64,000 nt of DNA from Corynebacterium ulcerans (GTDB taxonomy: Bacteria; Actinomycetota; Actinomycetes; Mycobacteriales; Mycobacteriaceae), in assembly GCF_900187135.1 (NCBI RefSeq), contig NZ_LT906443.1, forward strand, positions 2,108,001 to 2,172,000, read 5' to 3'. The notes below the pieces were generated by a model, which was not told where the DNA came from, made no database searches, and saw nothing but the letters and a program-made list of their open reading frames with translations. How positions within the stretch are numbered: position 1 is the stretch's first letter; the number at the start of each line of letters is the position of its first letter. Of this stretch, positions 27,252 through 36,395 are shown one piece after another. The position numbers and the translations under genes are program-made.

Positions 27252-27301
27252 TCTTACATTTTTGTAGCTCTGGCTATTGATTTTCGTTACTTGTCATCAA
27301 G

Positions 27302-27348
27302 CCCCTTACGGTTCTTTCACCGCCAACTGGAAGATCTGTAAGGGGTTT
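27302..27348 (+). terminator. Possible terminator after the small secreted protein gene
   Basis: Arms CCCCTTAC (27302-27309) and GTAAGGGG (27338-27345) with TTT following. The loop of 28 bases is long, so this is a moderate call. Confidence 0.5.
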
Positions 27349-27669
27349 GCCGTTGTAAGGCTCAAAGGGGGGCTGTGTGCTCTGCAGTGAGGTCTTGTCG
27401 TGGTCTTGCAAAGAGCCGTATTTTCGTGTTTTTACTGTCTTTATTGGTGCGCTAAAAACTTTTAGTTGAATTGTGATCTTCATTGCAGCCATGTTGCTGT
27501 GTTCTTTTAGTGAAAGTGGCTTTTAGCTGCGCAATGTGGTGAAAGTCTGTGCGACGGCGTCGAAAAGCTTTATCGATAACTATTACTTGATAGCTTTCAC
27601 CGTGTAGTTTCTCTTTATCGCTTAGTACACAATGTGCTGGGCTTGGTCCGAAAAGGTCGGTCAGATTTT
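27349..27669. other. Intergenic region before the amino-acid permease
   Basis: About 320 bases without a supported gene. It presumably contains the permease promoter; no regulator site can be named. Confidence 0.5.
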
Positions 27670-29109
27670 ATGGCTCATACAGACTCCTCATTTCTTACAG
27701 CGGATCAGGAGGGATACAAAACAACACTGAGTTCACGTCATATCCAGATGATGGCACTTGGTTCTGCGATTGGTACGGGACTCTTTATGGGAGCCGGTGG
27801 GCGTTTGGCCACTGCGGGGCCATCGTTGGTTTTGGCATATCTTATCTGTGGTTTTTTTGCTTTCTTTATTTTGCGTGCCGTAGGAGAACTTGTTTTATAC
27901 CGTGCGTCTTCCGGTGCTGTCGTCTCCTGGACTCGTGAATTCATGGGAGAGCGGGCTGGTTTTGTGGTGGGATGGGTCTACTTCATGATGTGGGCCTTGA
28001 CAGGAATTGCGGACACTACGGCTATCGCGATTTATCTAAAATTCTGGAACCTTTTCTCAGATATCCCGCAATGGGTACTTGCTTTAGCTGCATTAGTTAT
28101 TGTGCTGCTTCTTAATCTCATCTCGGTTCGAGTATTTGGTGAGATGGAATTTTGGTTCGCGATGATCAAAATTGCTGCGATCTGCTTGTTCATGGCTGTT
28201 GCAATCTTTTTTGTGGTGACGGGCCGCATCGTGGTGGATCAACCAGCAGGCTTTGCCAATATTGCTGAACATGGCGGAATCTTCCCTATGGGATTCTTGC
28301 CTTTGGTTGTTGTCATCAGTGGCGTGGTGTTTGCTTACTTTGGTATTGAGCTCATTGGTACGGCAGCAGGAGAGACCAAGGACGCTGAGAAAGAAATGCC
28401 TAAGGCTGTTAACAGTGTTATTTGGCGCATCATTGTGTTCTACTGCGGCTCGGTTATGCTGCTAGCTTTGGTGCTTCCATATACTGCATATTCTGCGGGT
28501 GTCTCGCCGTTTGTGACCTTCTTTGATTCGATAGGCGTTCCTTCTGCTGGCACGATCATGAATTTGGTCGTTATTACTGCGGCTTTGTCTTCGCTCAATG
28601 CTGGCCTGTATTCCACTGGGCGCACTATGCGTACCATGGCTCGTGCTGGGACAGCTCCGGAAATGTTGGGGGCTTTTAATAAGCGAGGTGTTCCTTTTGG
28701 TGGCATCGCGTTGAACTCTACAGTGGTGCTCATCGGCGTGGTCATAAACTACCTTGCTCCGGGTAAGGCTTTTGATATTGCGCTTAATATGACTGCAATC
28801 TGTGTGGTTGTTAACTGGGCTTTTACCATCGTGTGCCATATGCGGATGATTAAGGCGGTAGAGGAACGCCCTGCATTCCGGATGCCGTGGGCTCCTGTGA
28901 CTAACTGGATAACTCTGGGTTTCTTGGTATTGATCGTTATTTTGATTGCTGCTGGTTCCTGGGATGGATTCCTGACGGTGGTGGCATCTGTATGCACGGT
29001 TCCGCTGTTTGTGCTGGGATGGTATGCAACCCGTGGGCAGGTTGAGAAGCGCCGTGCAGAACACGCACGGGTAATTGCAGAAAAGCAAGAGAGCGTTATA
29101 GAGGTTTAA
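27670..29109 (+). CDS. Amino-acid permease, APC superfamily (AnsP/CycA type)
   Basis: I choose the ATG at 27670 (MAHTDSSFL, 479 aa). The hallmark first helix segment of the AAT family is present: LSSRHIQMMALGSAIGTGLF (residues about 18-37), which carries the GSAIGTGLF substrate-binding unwound motif. About twelve membrane helices follow, and FAYFGIELIGTAAGETKDAEK (about 205-250) is the conserved helix 6 region. Members import amino acids such as asparagine, D-alanine, D-serine, glycine or aromatic residues by proton symport. The exact substrate is not decidable here; AnsP/CycA relatives seem closest. Single gene, followed by a hairpin. Confidence 0.88.
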   Translation: MAHTDSSFLTADQEGYKTTLSSRHIQMMALGSAIGTGLFMGAGGRLATAGPSLVLAYLICGFFAFFILRAVGELVLYRASSGAVVSWTREFMGERAGFVVGWVYFMMWALTGIADTTAIAIYLKFWNLFSDIPQWVLALAALVIVLLLNLISVRVFGEMEFWFAMIKIAAICLFMAVAIFFVVTGRIVVDQPAGFANIAEHGGIFPMGFLPLVVVISGVVFAYFGIELIGTAAGETKDAEKEMPKAVNSVIWRIIVFYCGSVMLLALVLPYTAYSAGVSPFVTFFDSIGVPSAGTIMNLVVITAALSSLNAGLYSTGRTMRTMARAGTAPEMLGAFNKRGVPFGGIALNSTVVLIGVVINYLAPGKAFDIALNMTAICVVVNWAFTIVCHMRMIKAVEERPAFRMPWAPVTNWITLGFLVLIVILIAAGSWDGFLTVVASVCTVPLFVLGWYATRGQVEKRRAEHARVIAEKQESVIEV

Positions 29110-29125
29110 GCTTGTCGACGTTCAT

Positions 29126-29167
29126 CGGGTCGCGCGGAACACTATGTTACTGCGTGGCCCGGTTTTT
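29126..29167 (+). terminator. Probable terminator after permease gene
   Basis: Imperfect arms CGGGTCGCGC and GCGTGGCCCG followed by GTTTTT, 16 bases after the stop. Confidence 0.65.
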
Positions 29168-29391
29168 ATGTGCATGGTTATACCAGTGATTTATTGTGAC
29201 TGATTTATGATTTTTTCATTTTAGTGAAAAACTTCACAGGTAATTTTCTAGATATGGGATCGGACATTTCCGAGCGTAAAAAGCCGTTTTACCTTAGAAA
29301 ACAACTCAGTCTGTCCGGTTTTTATTTGGGTTTTGTTGGTTTTGTGATCTATTCCGTGTGAATCTGCCGTGCAACTGAACTCAAATCCGCA

Positions 29392-29397
29392 TAGATT
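29392..29397 (+). promoter_or_regulatory. Candidate -10 hexamer placing a leaderless start at the 5S gene
   Basis: TAGATT ends 7 bases before the ATG at 29405, and no ribosome binding site precedes that ATG. This spacing would start the transcript at the A of the start codon. Leaderless mRNAs are common in corynebacteria; the call here is inference. Confidence 0.4.
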
Positions 29398-29404
29398 GTG
29401 AACT

Positions 29405-30886
29405 ATGAGCCCAAGAAAAATTGGAGTGACCGAGGTCGCTTTACGCGATGCGCATCAGAGCTTGTTTGCAACTCGTATGGCCATGGAAGACATGGTTGAC
29501 GCATGCGAGGACATAGATAAGGCAGGATTCTGGAGCGTCGAGTGCTGGGGTGGTGCAACGTTTGACGCGTGCATCAGATTCCTTAATGAGGATCCCTGGG
29601 AGAGACTTCGCACTTTCCGTAAATTAATGCCAAATTCCAAGCTCCAGATGCTGCTCCGTGGGCAGAACCTTCTGGGATACCGCCACTATGAAGACTTGGT
29701 GGTGGACAAGTTCGTTGAGAAGTCCAAGGAAAACGGCATGGATGTGTTCCGTGTCTTTGACGCTCTCAACGACCCACGCAACCTGGAACACGCTATGCGT
29801 GCGGTGAAGAAAGTCGATGGGCACGCCCAAGGAACCATCTGCTACACCGTTTCACCACTGCATACTGTCGAAGGATATGTTGAGCTTGCGGGCCGACTTC
29901 TAGACATGGGGGCAGATTCCATCGCGCTGAAGGACATGGCAGCGCTGTTGAAGCCTCAGCCGGCATACGATGTTATCCGCGCGATTAAAGAAACCTATGG
30001 CGAAGAGACTCAGATTAACGTCCACTGCCACTCCACAACCGGCGTTACACTCGTGACCTTGATGAAGGCCATTGAAGCTGGCGCAGATGTTGTGGATACT
30101 GCCATTTCTTCGCTCTCCCTCGGCCCGGGACACAACCCCACTGAGTCCCTCGTAGAGATGCTTGAGGGCACCGACTACACCACAGATCTAGACATGGATC
30201 GTCTGATCAACGTCCGCGATCACTTTAAAGCAATTCGCCCGAAGTACAAGGAATTTGAGTCCAAGACGCTGGTGGATACCAATATCTTCCTCTCCCAGAT
30301 TCCTGGCGGCATGCTTTCTAACATGGAAAGCCAGCTCACCGCCCAAGGTGCCGGAGATCGTATTGATGAAGTGATGCGTGAAGTCCCCATCGTTCGTAAG
30401 GATGCCGGATACCCGCCACTGGTCACGCCGTCTTCCCAGATCGTGGGAACCCAGGCTGTCTTCAACGTCCTTATGGGACGCTACAAGGTCATGACTGCAG
30501 AATTCGCGGACCTCATGCTTGGCTACTACGGCGAGTGCATCGGCGAGCGCAATCCTGAAATCGTTGAACAAGCAAAGGCTCAGACTAAGAAGGAAGCCAT
30601 TACTGAGCGCCCGGCTGATCTCCTTGAGCCAGAGTGGGATCACCTTGTGGAGGAAGCCAACAAACTTGAGGGCTGCGATGGTACAGACGAAGACGTACTG
30701 ACCAATGCGCTGTTCCCAGGCGTTGCTCCAGGGTTCTTTAAGAACCGCCCCGAAGGGCCAAAGAACGTGGGTAAGGACCCATCAAAGATCAAGACCCGCG
30801 AGAATGAGGCCGTTCTCGAACCGATTACCTACAAGGTCACCGTGGGCGGTCGCAGCCAGACCGTCAAGGTCGAGCCCGCCGAGTAA
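29405..30886 (+). CDS. Methylmalonyl-CoA carboxyltransferase 5S subunit
   Basis: The 493-aa protein is the pyruvate/oxaloacetate half-reaction enzyme of the biotin-dependent transcarboxylase, related to pyruvate carboxylase CT and oxaloacetate decarboxylase alpha. The N-terminal HMGL-like barrel shows EVALRDAHQSL (metal-binding Asp), GGATFDACIRF (about 49-59), LLRGQN, a carboxylated-lysine region ALKDMAALL (about 178-186) and metal ligands HCHSTTG (about 211-217). The C-terminal conserved carboxylase domain includes PGGMLSNMESQL. It transfers carboxyl from carboxybiotin to pyruvate or the reverse. It is the first gene of 5S-12S-small-1.3S. No ribosome binding site is seen at the ATG, suggesting a leaderless start. 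Confidence 0.92.
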   Translation: MSPRKIGVTEVALRDAHQSLFATRMAMEDMVDACEDIDKAGFWSVECWGGATFDACIRFLNEDPWERLRTFRKLMPNSKLQMLLRGQNLLGYRHYEDLVVDKFVEKSKENGMDVFRVFDALNDPRNLEHAMRAVKKVDGHAQGTICYTVSPLHTVEGYVELAGRLLDMGADSIALKDMAALLKPQPAYDVIRAIKETYGEETQINVHCHSTTGVTLVTLMKAIEAGADVVDTAISSLSLGPGHNPTESLVEMLEGTDYTTDLDMDRLINVRDHFKAIRPKYKEFESKTLVDTNIFLSQIPGGMLSNMESQLTAQGAGDRIDEVMREVPIVRKDAGYPPLVTPSSQIVGTQAVFNVLMGRYKVMTAEFADLMLGYYGECIGERNPEIVEQAKAQTKKEAITERPADLLEPEWDHLVEEANKLEGCDGTDEDVLTNALFPGVAPGFFKNRPEGPKNVGKDPSKIKTRENEAVLEPITYKVTVGGRSQTVKVEPAE

Positions 30887-30901
30887 AGGAGAACCGAAGA
30901 C

Positions 30902-32458
30902 ATGTCTCAAGAACCTACTATGTCTGAGCGCCTAGACCAGCTCGCTAAGGCTCGTCATGAGATCGAGCTAGGCGGCGGCGAAGCTAAAATCGAAAAGCAG
31001 CATGAAAAAGGCAAACTAACAGCTCGTGAGCGCGTCGCAGCGCTTCTCGACGAAGGCACATTCCGCGAAATCGGCATGTTTGCCAAGCATCGCACCACGC
31101 ACTTTGGCATGGATAAAGCAGTCGCGCCGGCAGACGGCGTTGTTACTGGCTCGGGAGCGATTTTTGGTCGTGCCGTCCACGTAGCATCACAGGATTTCAC
31201 CGTGATGGGCGGATCAGCTGGCGAGACTCAGTCCAACAAGGTCGCAGCGATGATGGAAGCTTCTGCTACCACTGGAACTCCTTTCATCTTCATCAACGAC
31301 TCCGGTGGAGCACGCGTGCAAGAGGGAATCGACTCCCTTTCGGGCTACGGCAAGGTGTTCTACCAGAACGTTCTTCTTTCCGGACTTGTACCACAGGTTT
31401 CGATTATCTCGGGCCCATGCGCTGGAGGCGCTGCATATTCGCCTGCTCTGACTGACTTCATCATTCAGACTCGCAAGGCCAACATGTTCATCACTGGCCC
31501 TGGCGTGATTAAGTCGGTCACGGGTGAAGAGGTCACCGCAGATGCTCTAGGCGGAGCAGACGCTCATATGTCTAAGGCCGGAAACATCCACTTCATTGCT
31601 GATGATGACGAGCAGGCGATCCTCATCGCGCAGAAGTTACTGAGCTTCTTGCCACAGAACAATACGGAAGAACCACCGGTTGTTGAACCAGATCCAATCG
31701 TTACTCCCGATGAGGAGCTGCGGGAGATCGTTCCAGTCGATGGAAAGCGCGGTTATGACGTTCGCGATATTATTTCGCGCGTTGTAGACCGTGGCGACTT
31801 CCTTGAAGTGCAGGCTGGATATGCACAAAACCTCGTCGTGGGATTTGCCCGCATCGTAGGCCGTACTGTGGGCATTGTGGCTAACCAACCAAACGTGATG
31901 TCCGGTGTGCTGGACATCAACTCCTCGGATAAGGGAAGCCAGTTCATCCGTTTCTGCAACGCCTTTAACATCCCGCTTGTGACTTTTGTGGACGTTCCAG
32001 GCTTTATGCCGGGTGTTGCTCAAGAACACGGTGGCATCATCCGACATGGCGCCAAGATGCTGTACGCATACTCGGCAGCCAGCGTGCCAAAGATCACGGT
32101 GGAGCTGCGTAAGTCCTACGGTGGAGCGCACCTAGCTATGTGCTCGAAGGACCTGGGAGCTGACCGCGTGTTTGCATGGCCCACTGCAGAAATCGCAGTG
32201 ATGGGCGCAGAAGGCGCAGTCAATGTGGTCTTCCGCAAGGAGATCGAAGCCGCAGAAGATAAGGAAGCCAAGCGCGATGAGCTCATCCGCCTGTACAAGG
32301 AGACTTTCTCCACTCCGTATATGGCAGCCTCCCGTGGCTTGGTTGATGACATCATCGATCCCGCAGAAACCCGCCTGCATATTGCAGATGCGCTTGAGGT
32401 CTTGACCAACAAGCGAGTAGTTCGCCCTGCCAAGAAGCACGGCCTAGGTCCGGTATAA
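30902..32458 (+). CDS. Methylmalonyl-CoA carboxyltransferase 12S subunit
   Basis: The 518-aa protein is an acyl-CoA carboxyltransferase (crotonase fold). The N-terminal half has GSGAIFGR, GGSAGETQSNK and INDSGGARVQEGIDSL, and SGPCAGGAAYSPAL forms an oxyanion hole. The C-terminal half has DVPGFMPGVAQEHGGIIRHGAK and a second oxyanion loop SYGGAHLAM. It moves carboxyl between methylmalonyl-CoA and biotin. A clear AAAGGAGA site lies before the ATG, 15 bases after the 5S stop. It could be mistaken for propionyl-CoA carboxylase beta, but the neighbours (5S and 1.3S subunits) decide for transcarboxylase. Confidence 0.92.
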   Translation: MSQEPTMSERLDQLAKARHEIELGGGEAKIEKQHEKGKLTARERVAALLDEGTFREIGMFAKHRTTHFGMDKAVAPADGVVTGSGAIFGRAVHVASQDFTVMGGSAGETQSNKVAAMMEASATTGTPFIFINDSGGARVQEGIDSLSGYGKVFYQNVLLSGLVPQVSIISGPCAGGAAYSPALTDFIIQTRKANMFITGPGVIKSVTGEEVTADALGGADAHMSKAGNIHFIADDDEQAILIAQKLLSFLPQNNTEEPPVVEPDPIVTPDEELREIVPVDGKRGYDVRDIISRVVDRGDFLEVQAGYAQNLVVGFARIVGRTVGIVANQPNVMSGVLDINSSDKGSQFIRFCNAFNIPLVTFVDVPGFMPGVAQEHGGIIRHGAKMLYAYSAASVPKITVELRKSYGGAHLAMCSKDLGADRVFAWPTAEIAVMGAEGAVNVVFRKEIEAAEDKEAKRDELIRLYKETFSTPYMAASRGLVDDIIDPAETRLHIADALEVLTNKRVVRPAKKHGLGPV

Positions 32459-32467
32459 GGAGCAACG

Positions 32468-32731
32468 GTGAGCGAATCAAACAGCGAGCAACTTGCTCAA
32501 TTAGTCGCGGAACTCTCAGCGCGGCTTGATGCGGCGGAAGCTGAGCTTAAAGAGCTGCGTAAGCGTTCCGACGCTTCCATCCCAGAAGACGTCATCATTG
32601 CTATTTCTGCAGCGGTGTCAGCCTTCATGGGTAATCGCGGCACGATTAAGGCAGTCCATTACTCCCGCGAAAGAACGTGGGCAGCGCAGGGACGTCAGAA
32701 GGTCCAGCATCACATTCCGGGTCAGCTGTAG
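32468..32731 (+). CDS. Small OadG/epsilon-like subunit of the transcarboxylase operon
   Basis: The GTG-initiated 87-aa protein starts 9 bases after the 12S gene, with AAGGAG inside the end of that gene. Residues 5-30 form a predicted coiled coil (LAQLVAELSARLDAAEAELK). The C-terminal part (IAAISAAVSAFMG-like segment, then RERTWAAQGRQ) resembles the cytoplasmic tail of OadG/MmdD delta subunits and actinobacterial epsilon subunits, which link carboxyltransferase to biotin carrier. No membrane helix is present, unlike OadG. It is probably a structural assembly subunit; this rests on position and weak similarity. Confidence 0.75.
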   Translation: MSESNSEQLAQLVAELSARLDAAEAELKELRKRSDASIPEDVIIAISAAVSAFMGNRGTIKAVHYSRERTWAAQGRQKVQHHIPGQL

Positions 32732-32755
32732 GCATCCGAAGGTAGAAGGTAAAAC

Positions 32756-33118
32756 ATGAAACTTAACGTGACAGTCAACGGGATCGCCTATTCTGTCGAG
32801 GTCGAGGTGGAAGAGGAGAAGCGTCAGATCGCTCCCATCTACTTTGGTGGCGGCTCAGGCGCAACCCATTCTGAACCAGCCAACGCGAGCGTCTCCGGTG
32901 TATCGGCAAACGCTGTCGTCGCTCCGCTTGCCGGATCGGTCTTCAAGATCTTGGTTGAAGAAGGCGAAGAGATCGAGGCCGGCCAGGTGCTCCTGATCCT
33001 CGAAGCCATGAAGATGGAGACCGAGATTACGGCTCCTAATGCGGGCACCATCAGTAGCGTTCGCGTTGCCGTTGGTGATTCCGTTCAGGGAGGTCAGGCC
33101 CTTATTACCATCGATTAA
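32756..33118 (+). CDS. Biotin carboxyl carrier protein, 1.3S subunit
   Basis: The 120-aa protein has a biotinyl-lipoyl domain at about residues 48-120. The biotinylation motif EAMKMET is clear, with the target lysine at about residue 86. The N-terminus (1-45) is a short beta-rich segment that binds the partner subunits in the Propionibacterium 1.3S protein. The carrier shuttles carboxyl between the 12S and 5S sites. AGAAGGTAAA precedes the ATG. Last gene of the operon. Confidence 0.94.
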   Translation: MKLNVTVNGIAYSVEVEVEEEKRQIAPIYFGGGSGATHSEPANASVSGVSANAVVAPLAGSVFKILVEEGEEIEAGQVLLILEAMKMETEITAPNAGTISSVRVAVGDSVQGGQALITID

Positions 33119-33213
33119 ATTCGCGTCGGTGTGGCGGGCTATGCGTACGCTCAAATACATGGTTATATGAGTGGGAAATGCTCGTCTGAATAGCGAAAAG
33201 GAAGCCTCGGTAC

Positions 33214-34398
33214 ATGCGAAACCGCAACCACCATACCCGCCGTTTGTTTATCACAGCAGCAATCACAGGGATGGCGGTCTTCGGTTCGCCAGGTGCCGGG
33301 GCTTCTGAGATTATGCCGCAGCAGGCTCCGGTTTCCACGTGGGTGAATCAGGTGGCTGAGCAGCTGCGTGGAGCAGGCATCGTTGCTCCTCCTGTAGACC
33401 CTGCAGCGGTTGTTTCTGCAGACGCAGCGGTTGCTCGTATGCAATCTGACATGGACGCTTTTAATGCGAATGTTCAAGCAGCAGGGGCACAGGCACAAGC
33501 AGCTCTAGGACAAGCGTTGCAGCCTCATAAGCCACAAGCTATTCATCAGACACCGACTCCGCGTGCACATACCCAGCCAGTGCACAAAGATGCGCAAGGC
33601 CGTACGATCCCCGAGGTTGTACAACGGGAAAAGACCTTTGAGCCCATCATTGATGGCCCTAACTATCATTGGCGTACGGATCTCCTCTCGCAGTTTATGG
33701 CACAACACCCCGGGAAAGTTCTCAATCGAGTAGCCGGTAGCTGGTTCAACTCGCCGGATATTCCAGCTGAATCCTTAGCCGCAGAACAACGCGGAATGTC
33801 TCTGTATGGCCCAGGAACCCCTGTGTATGTGGGAAAGAATTCTCTGTGTACTGTCGCTGCGACGGGACACGATGCCGCGGGGCGCGCGGTAGCCATTACC
33901 GCGGGACACTGTGGGGCAGTGGGACAAAGCGTGGAATCTGCTGACTCTTGGCGAATCGGCCCAAGCGGAACAGTTGCCGTTCGGGGTGAGCATTTGGACT
34001 ATTCGGTTATTGAGCTTGGTTCTAATGCACAGGTAACCAATGAGTACAACGGGATTCGCGTTAATTCGGTGGGAGGCCACAACCCTAATGCCGGAGAAAC
34101 AGCATGCAAGCAGGGTGTGGCTACCGGACACTCCTGTGGACATATCTGGACCAAAGACGCACGCACTTCAATGTCGCAGATTTGTGCTCGCCAGGGCGAT
34201 TCTGGTGCACCGGTGATCGTGGGAGATCGCGTCGTGGGGATTATCAAGAGAGGTGCTATCAATAACCAAGCTCTTGCATGCCATACCCCATGGCAGGGGC
34301 CGATGTTCATGCCCACGATTTCCACCAATATGGATGCCGTTATCGCAGATATAAACGCCAAGAACGGTGTTGGCGCTGGCTTTAAAATCGCGAAATAG
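33214..34398 (+). CDS. Secreted trypsin-like serine protease (S1 family)
   Basis: The 394-aa precursor has a signal peptide (about residues 1-30, hydrophobic LFITAAITGMAVFG). A helical pro-region of about 150 residues, rich in Ala and Gln, follows. The catalytic domain (about 190-390) contains TAGHC (His), LDYSVIEL (Asp) and QGDSGAP (Ser), the complete triad of chymotrypsin-type peptidases. Paired cysteines flank the His and Ser regions. AAAGGAAG precedes the ATG. Processing of the pro-region is inferred. It follows the transcarboxylase operon but is probably an independent unit and ends in a strong terminator. Confidence 0.92.
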   Translation: MRNRNHHTRRLFITAAITGMAVFGSPGAGASEIMPQQAPVSTWVNQVAEQLRGAGIVAPPVDPAAVVSADAAVARMQSDMDAFNANVQAAGAQAQAALGQALQPHKPQAIHQTPTPRAHTQPVHKDAQGRTIPEVVQREKTFEPIIDGPNYHWRTDLLSQFMAQHPGKVLNRVAGSWFNSPDIPAESLAAEQRGMSLYGPGTPVYVGKNSLCTVAATGHDAAGRAVAITAGHCGAVGQSVESADSWRIGPSGTVAVRGEHLDYSVIELGSNAQVTNEYNGIRVNSVGGHNPNAGETACKQGVATGHSCGHIWTKDARTSMSQICARQGDSGAPVIVGDRVVGIIKRGAINNQALACHTPWQGPMFMPTISTNMDAVIADINAKNGVGAGFKIAK

Positions 34399-34408
34399 AA
34401 GATAAAAC

Positions 34409-34452
34409 AAAGGGCAGGTGTCGCTGAATAAACAGCGGACACCTGCCCTTTT
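34409..34452. terminator. Terminator between protease and hisN genes
   Basis: Arms AAAGGGCAGGTGTC..GCTG and CAGC.GGACACCTGCCCTTT with one bulged base, then TT. It lies between convergent genes and may act in both directions. Confidence 0.88.
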
Positions 34453-34470
34453 AATATTTAATCTTGGGAG

Positions 34471-35277
34471 CTAATCACGTGACTCTTGTTTTTGCGTACC
34501 CAAAACATCCAGCGCCGGGGCGTGGAGTAGGCCGTTGGACGCAATCGCACTACCGCCGTGCGGTCCTCGTTCACCCGTGAGAGAGGTGAAAGTGCCGCCG
34601 GCTTCCTCTACCAATACGGTTAAGGGTGCTAGGTCCCAGAGTGAGACCTCCGGTTCTGCAGCGATGTCCACCGCACCTTCTGCGACGAGACAGTAGGACC
34701 AAAAATCTCCAAAACCGCGTAGTCGCCACGTTCGCTCGGTTAAGTCAATAAAGCGTTGGTCCAAACCTAGGGTTTGCCAACCGCTGAAGGAAGAAAACGA
34801 GAGGGAGGCGTGGTCGAGGTCTGCAACGCGAGAGACGGACAGCTTTGTGGGGGTTCCGCCGTTGAAGGTGCGCCATGCCCCTTGACCGGAGGCAGCCCAC
34901 CAACGGCGCGCTAGAGCTGGCGCTGTGACCACACCGACTACCGGGGTGCCGTCGACAAGCAAAGCGATAAGTGTTGCCCATGCAGGGACGCCTCGCACAA
35001 AGTTCTTTGTGGCGTCAATGGGATCAATGACCCACTGCCGTCCCTTTAACTCCACGTCACCGCCAAATTCCTCCCCGAGGATGGCGTCGTCGGGGTAACG
35101 TGCAGCGATGAGCTCCCGGAGGGCCTTTTCGCAGGCGAGGTCGGCATCGCTTACGGGGGTCATGTCTGGTTTGGAGTCTACAACCAGGTCGCTTGAGTCG
35201 AAGCGTTTGAAGGTTATCGCATCGGCGGCGTCAGCAAGTGATAGAGCAAATTCAAGATCAGAATTATAAGAAGTCAT
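34471..35277 (-). CDS. hisN: Histidinol-phosphatase HisN (inositol monophosphatase family)
   Basis: The ATG at 35277 ([10 protein letters not shown], 268 aa) has AGGAAAG about 9 bases upstream. Mg-binding motifs of the IMPase family are complete: GEEFG (about residues 77-81), [11 protein letters not shown] (about 92-102) and SLWDLAPL (about 213-220). The DATKNF variant (rather than DGTxNF) is typical of actinobacterial HisN, which removes phosphate from histidinol phosphate. It lies 44 bases downstream of a second IMPase gene in the same direction, the arrangement known in C. glutamicum near prfB. Confidence 0.87.
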   Translation of the reverse strand: MTSYNSDLEFALSLADAADAITFKRFDSSDLVVDSKPDMTPVSDADLACEKALRELIAARYPDDAILGEEFGGDVELKGRQWVIDPIDATKNFVRGVPAWATLIALLVDGTPVVGVVTAPALARRWWAASGQGAWRTFNGGTPTKLSVSRVADLDHASLSFSSFSGWQTLGLDQRFIDLTERTWRLRGFGDFWSYCLVAEGAVDIAAEPEVSLWDLAPLTVLVEEAGGTFTSLTGERGPHGGSAIASNGLLHAPALDVLGTQKQESRD

Positions 35278-35321
35278 ACACACCAGCTTTCCTGAGATGC
35301 GTTGCAAAAACTAGGGTCGGA

Positions 35322-36206
35322 TTAATTCGCAGGAGGTAAGGCGCGAAGAATCGTTGCGATTTCATCAGCTGCCTGCGGATTCGCAGCAATACACCAGGTC
35401 ACACCCGCGGCTTCAACTTTGATGCACGTGCCGCCTACGCCTTCCACGAGAGCACGGCCGGGGAGCCAATCCCAATCCTGGACAGTGTGTTGGACATAAG
35501 CGCCCAAGGTGCCGTCAGCAACTCCACCCAGGTCAACCGAACCCGCCCCGATCATTCTCCAGCTGAGGAAGCCCTGTGCAAGGGAAAGCCATGCGTTAAG
35601 CAGTGCCGGCTCAGCGATGAAAGGAGGGTTGAGATACGTGGCCATGCTGATGAGCTCAGTGGATTTATTCTCTAATGATGGCAGGGCTTTGCCGTCGCGG
35701 GTTGTGGGAATATCTTTGCCACCAAACCAGGTGTACCCCATCGCAGGCCTGTGTACAGCGCCGAAACAGACCTTATCCGGATGCGCAGGATCGCCTTCTA
35801 CCAACGCAAGGGCGGAACACCAATAGTCTGAACCGCTAATAAAATTGTATGTTCCATCAACCGGATCGATCACCCATGTGCGCCCGGAGGTTCCAGCTTT
35901 GTGGGTGCCTTCTTCGCCGAGGATGCCGTCTTCCGGCCGAAGCGCGCTAATCACACCTGTGACAAACTGCTCGGCTGCACGATCTGCATCCGTGACTACG
36001 TCGGAGAGGGAGGTCTTAAAGTCTGTAGATACTCCCTGCTCGCGCATCCTCCACGCCAAGCGGCCCGCATTGAACACCAGCGCTTGTGCTAGGTGCTCAT
36101 CAGAATCTTGATCGTGGGCGATAACAAAAGTCTTGGTGATCGTTGCGATCATGTCAGCTAACGAGGAATGTAATGCAGTATCCCGAGGTTGATCCATATC
36201 CACCAT
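35322..36206 (-). CDS. Inositol-monophosphatase family protein
   Basis: The ATG at 36206 (MVDMDQPRDTAL, 294 aa) has GGAAAAGG 5 bases upstream, so the longer open frame is rejected. Metal-binding motifs are LGEEG (about 110-114), VIDPVDGTYNF (about 127-137) and DWDWLPGRALVEG near the C-terminus. This is a classical IMPase/SuhB-like phosphatase, probably acting on inositol phosphates or a related sugar phosphate. The corynebacterial envelope needs myo-inositol for phosphatidylinositol mannosides, which makes inositol phosphate a reasonable substrate; this is inferred. First gene of a pair with hisN. Confidence 0.88.
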   Translation of the reverse strand: MVDMDQPRDTALHSSLADMIATITKTFVIAHDQDSDEHLAQALVFNAGRLAWRMREQGVSTDFKTSLSDVVTDADRAAEQFVTGVISALRPEDGILGEEGTHKAGTSGRTWVIDPVDGTYNFISGSDYWCSALALVEGDPAHPDKVCFGAVHRPAMGYTWFGGKDIPTTRDGKALPSLENKSTELISMATYLNPPFIAEPALLNAWLSLAQGFLSWRMIGAGSVDLGGVADGTLGAYVQHTVQDWDWLPGRALVEGVGGTCIKVEAAGVTWCIAANPQAADEIATILRALPPAN

Positions 36207-36395
36207 TGTCACCTTTTCCCAGGAGAGTTGCCAACCGTGGCGGAGTAGCAACCCCACAAAACATGGGGAATAGGTTCTTGGATTTGGCTTCCTGGCTGAT
36301 CATCGCAGCAAAGTGCCTGTTTGTCTGCTAAAAAGCAGCCGGAACAGCGGGTGCAAAGCAGAAGATGGATATGTATCCCGCTAAACTAGTTCTTC

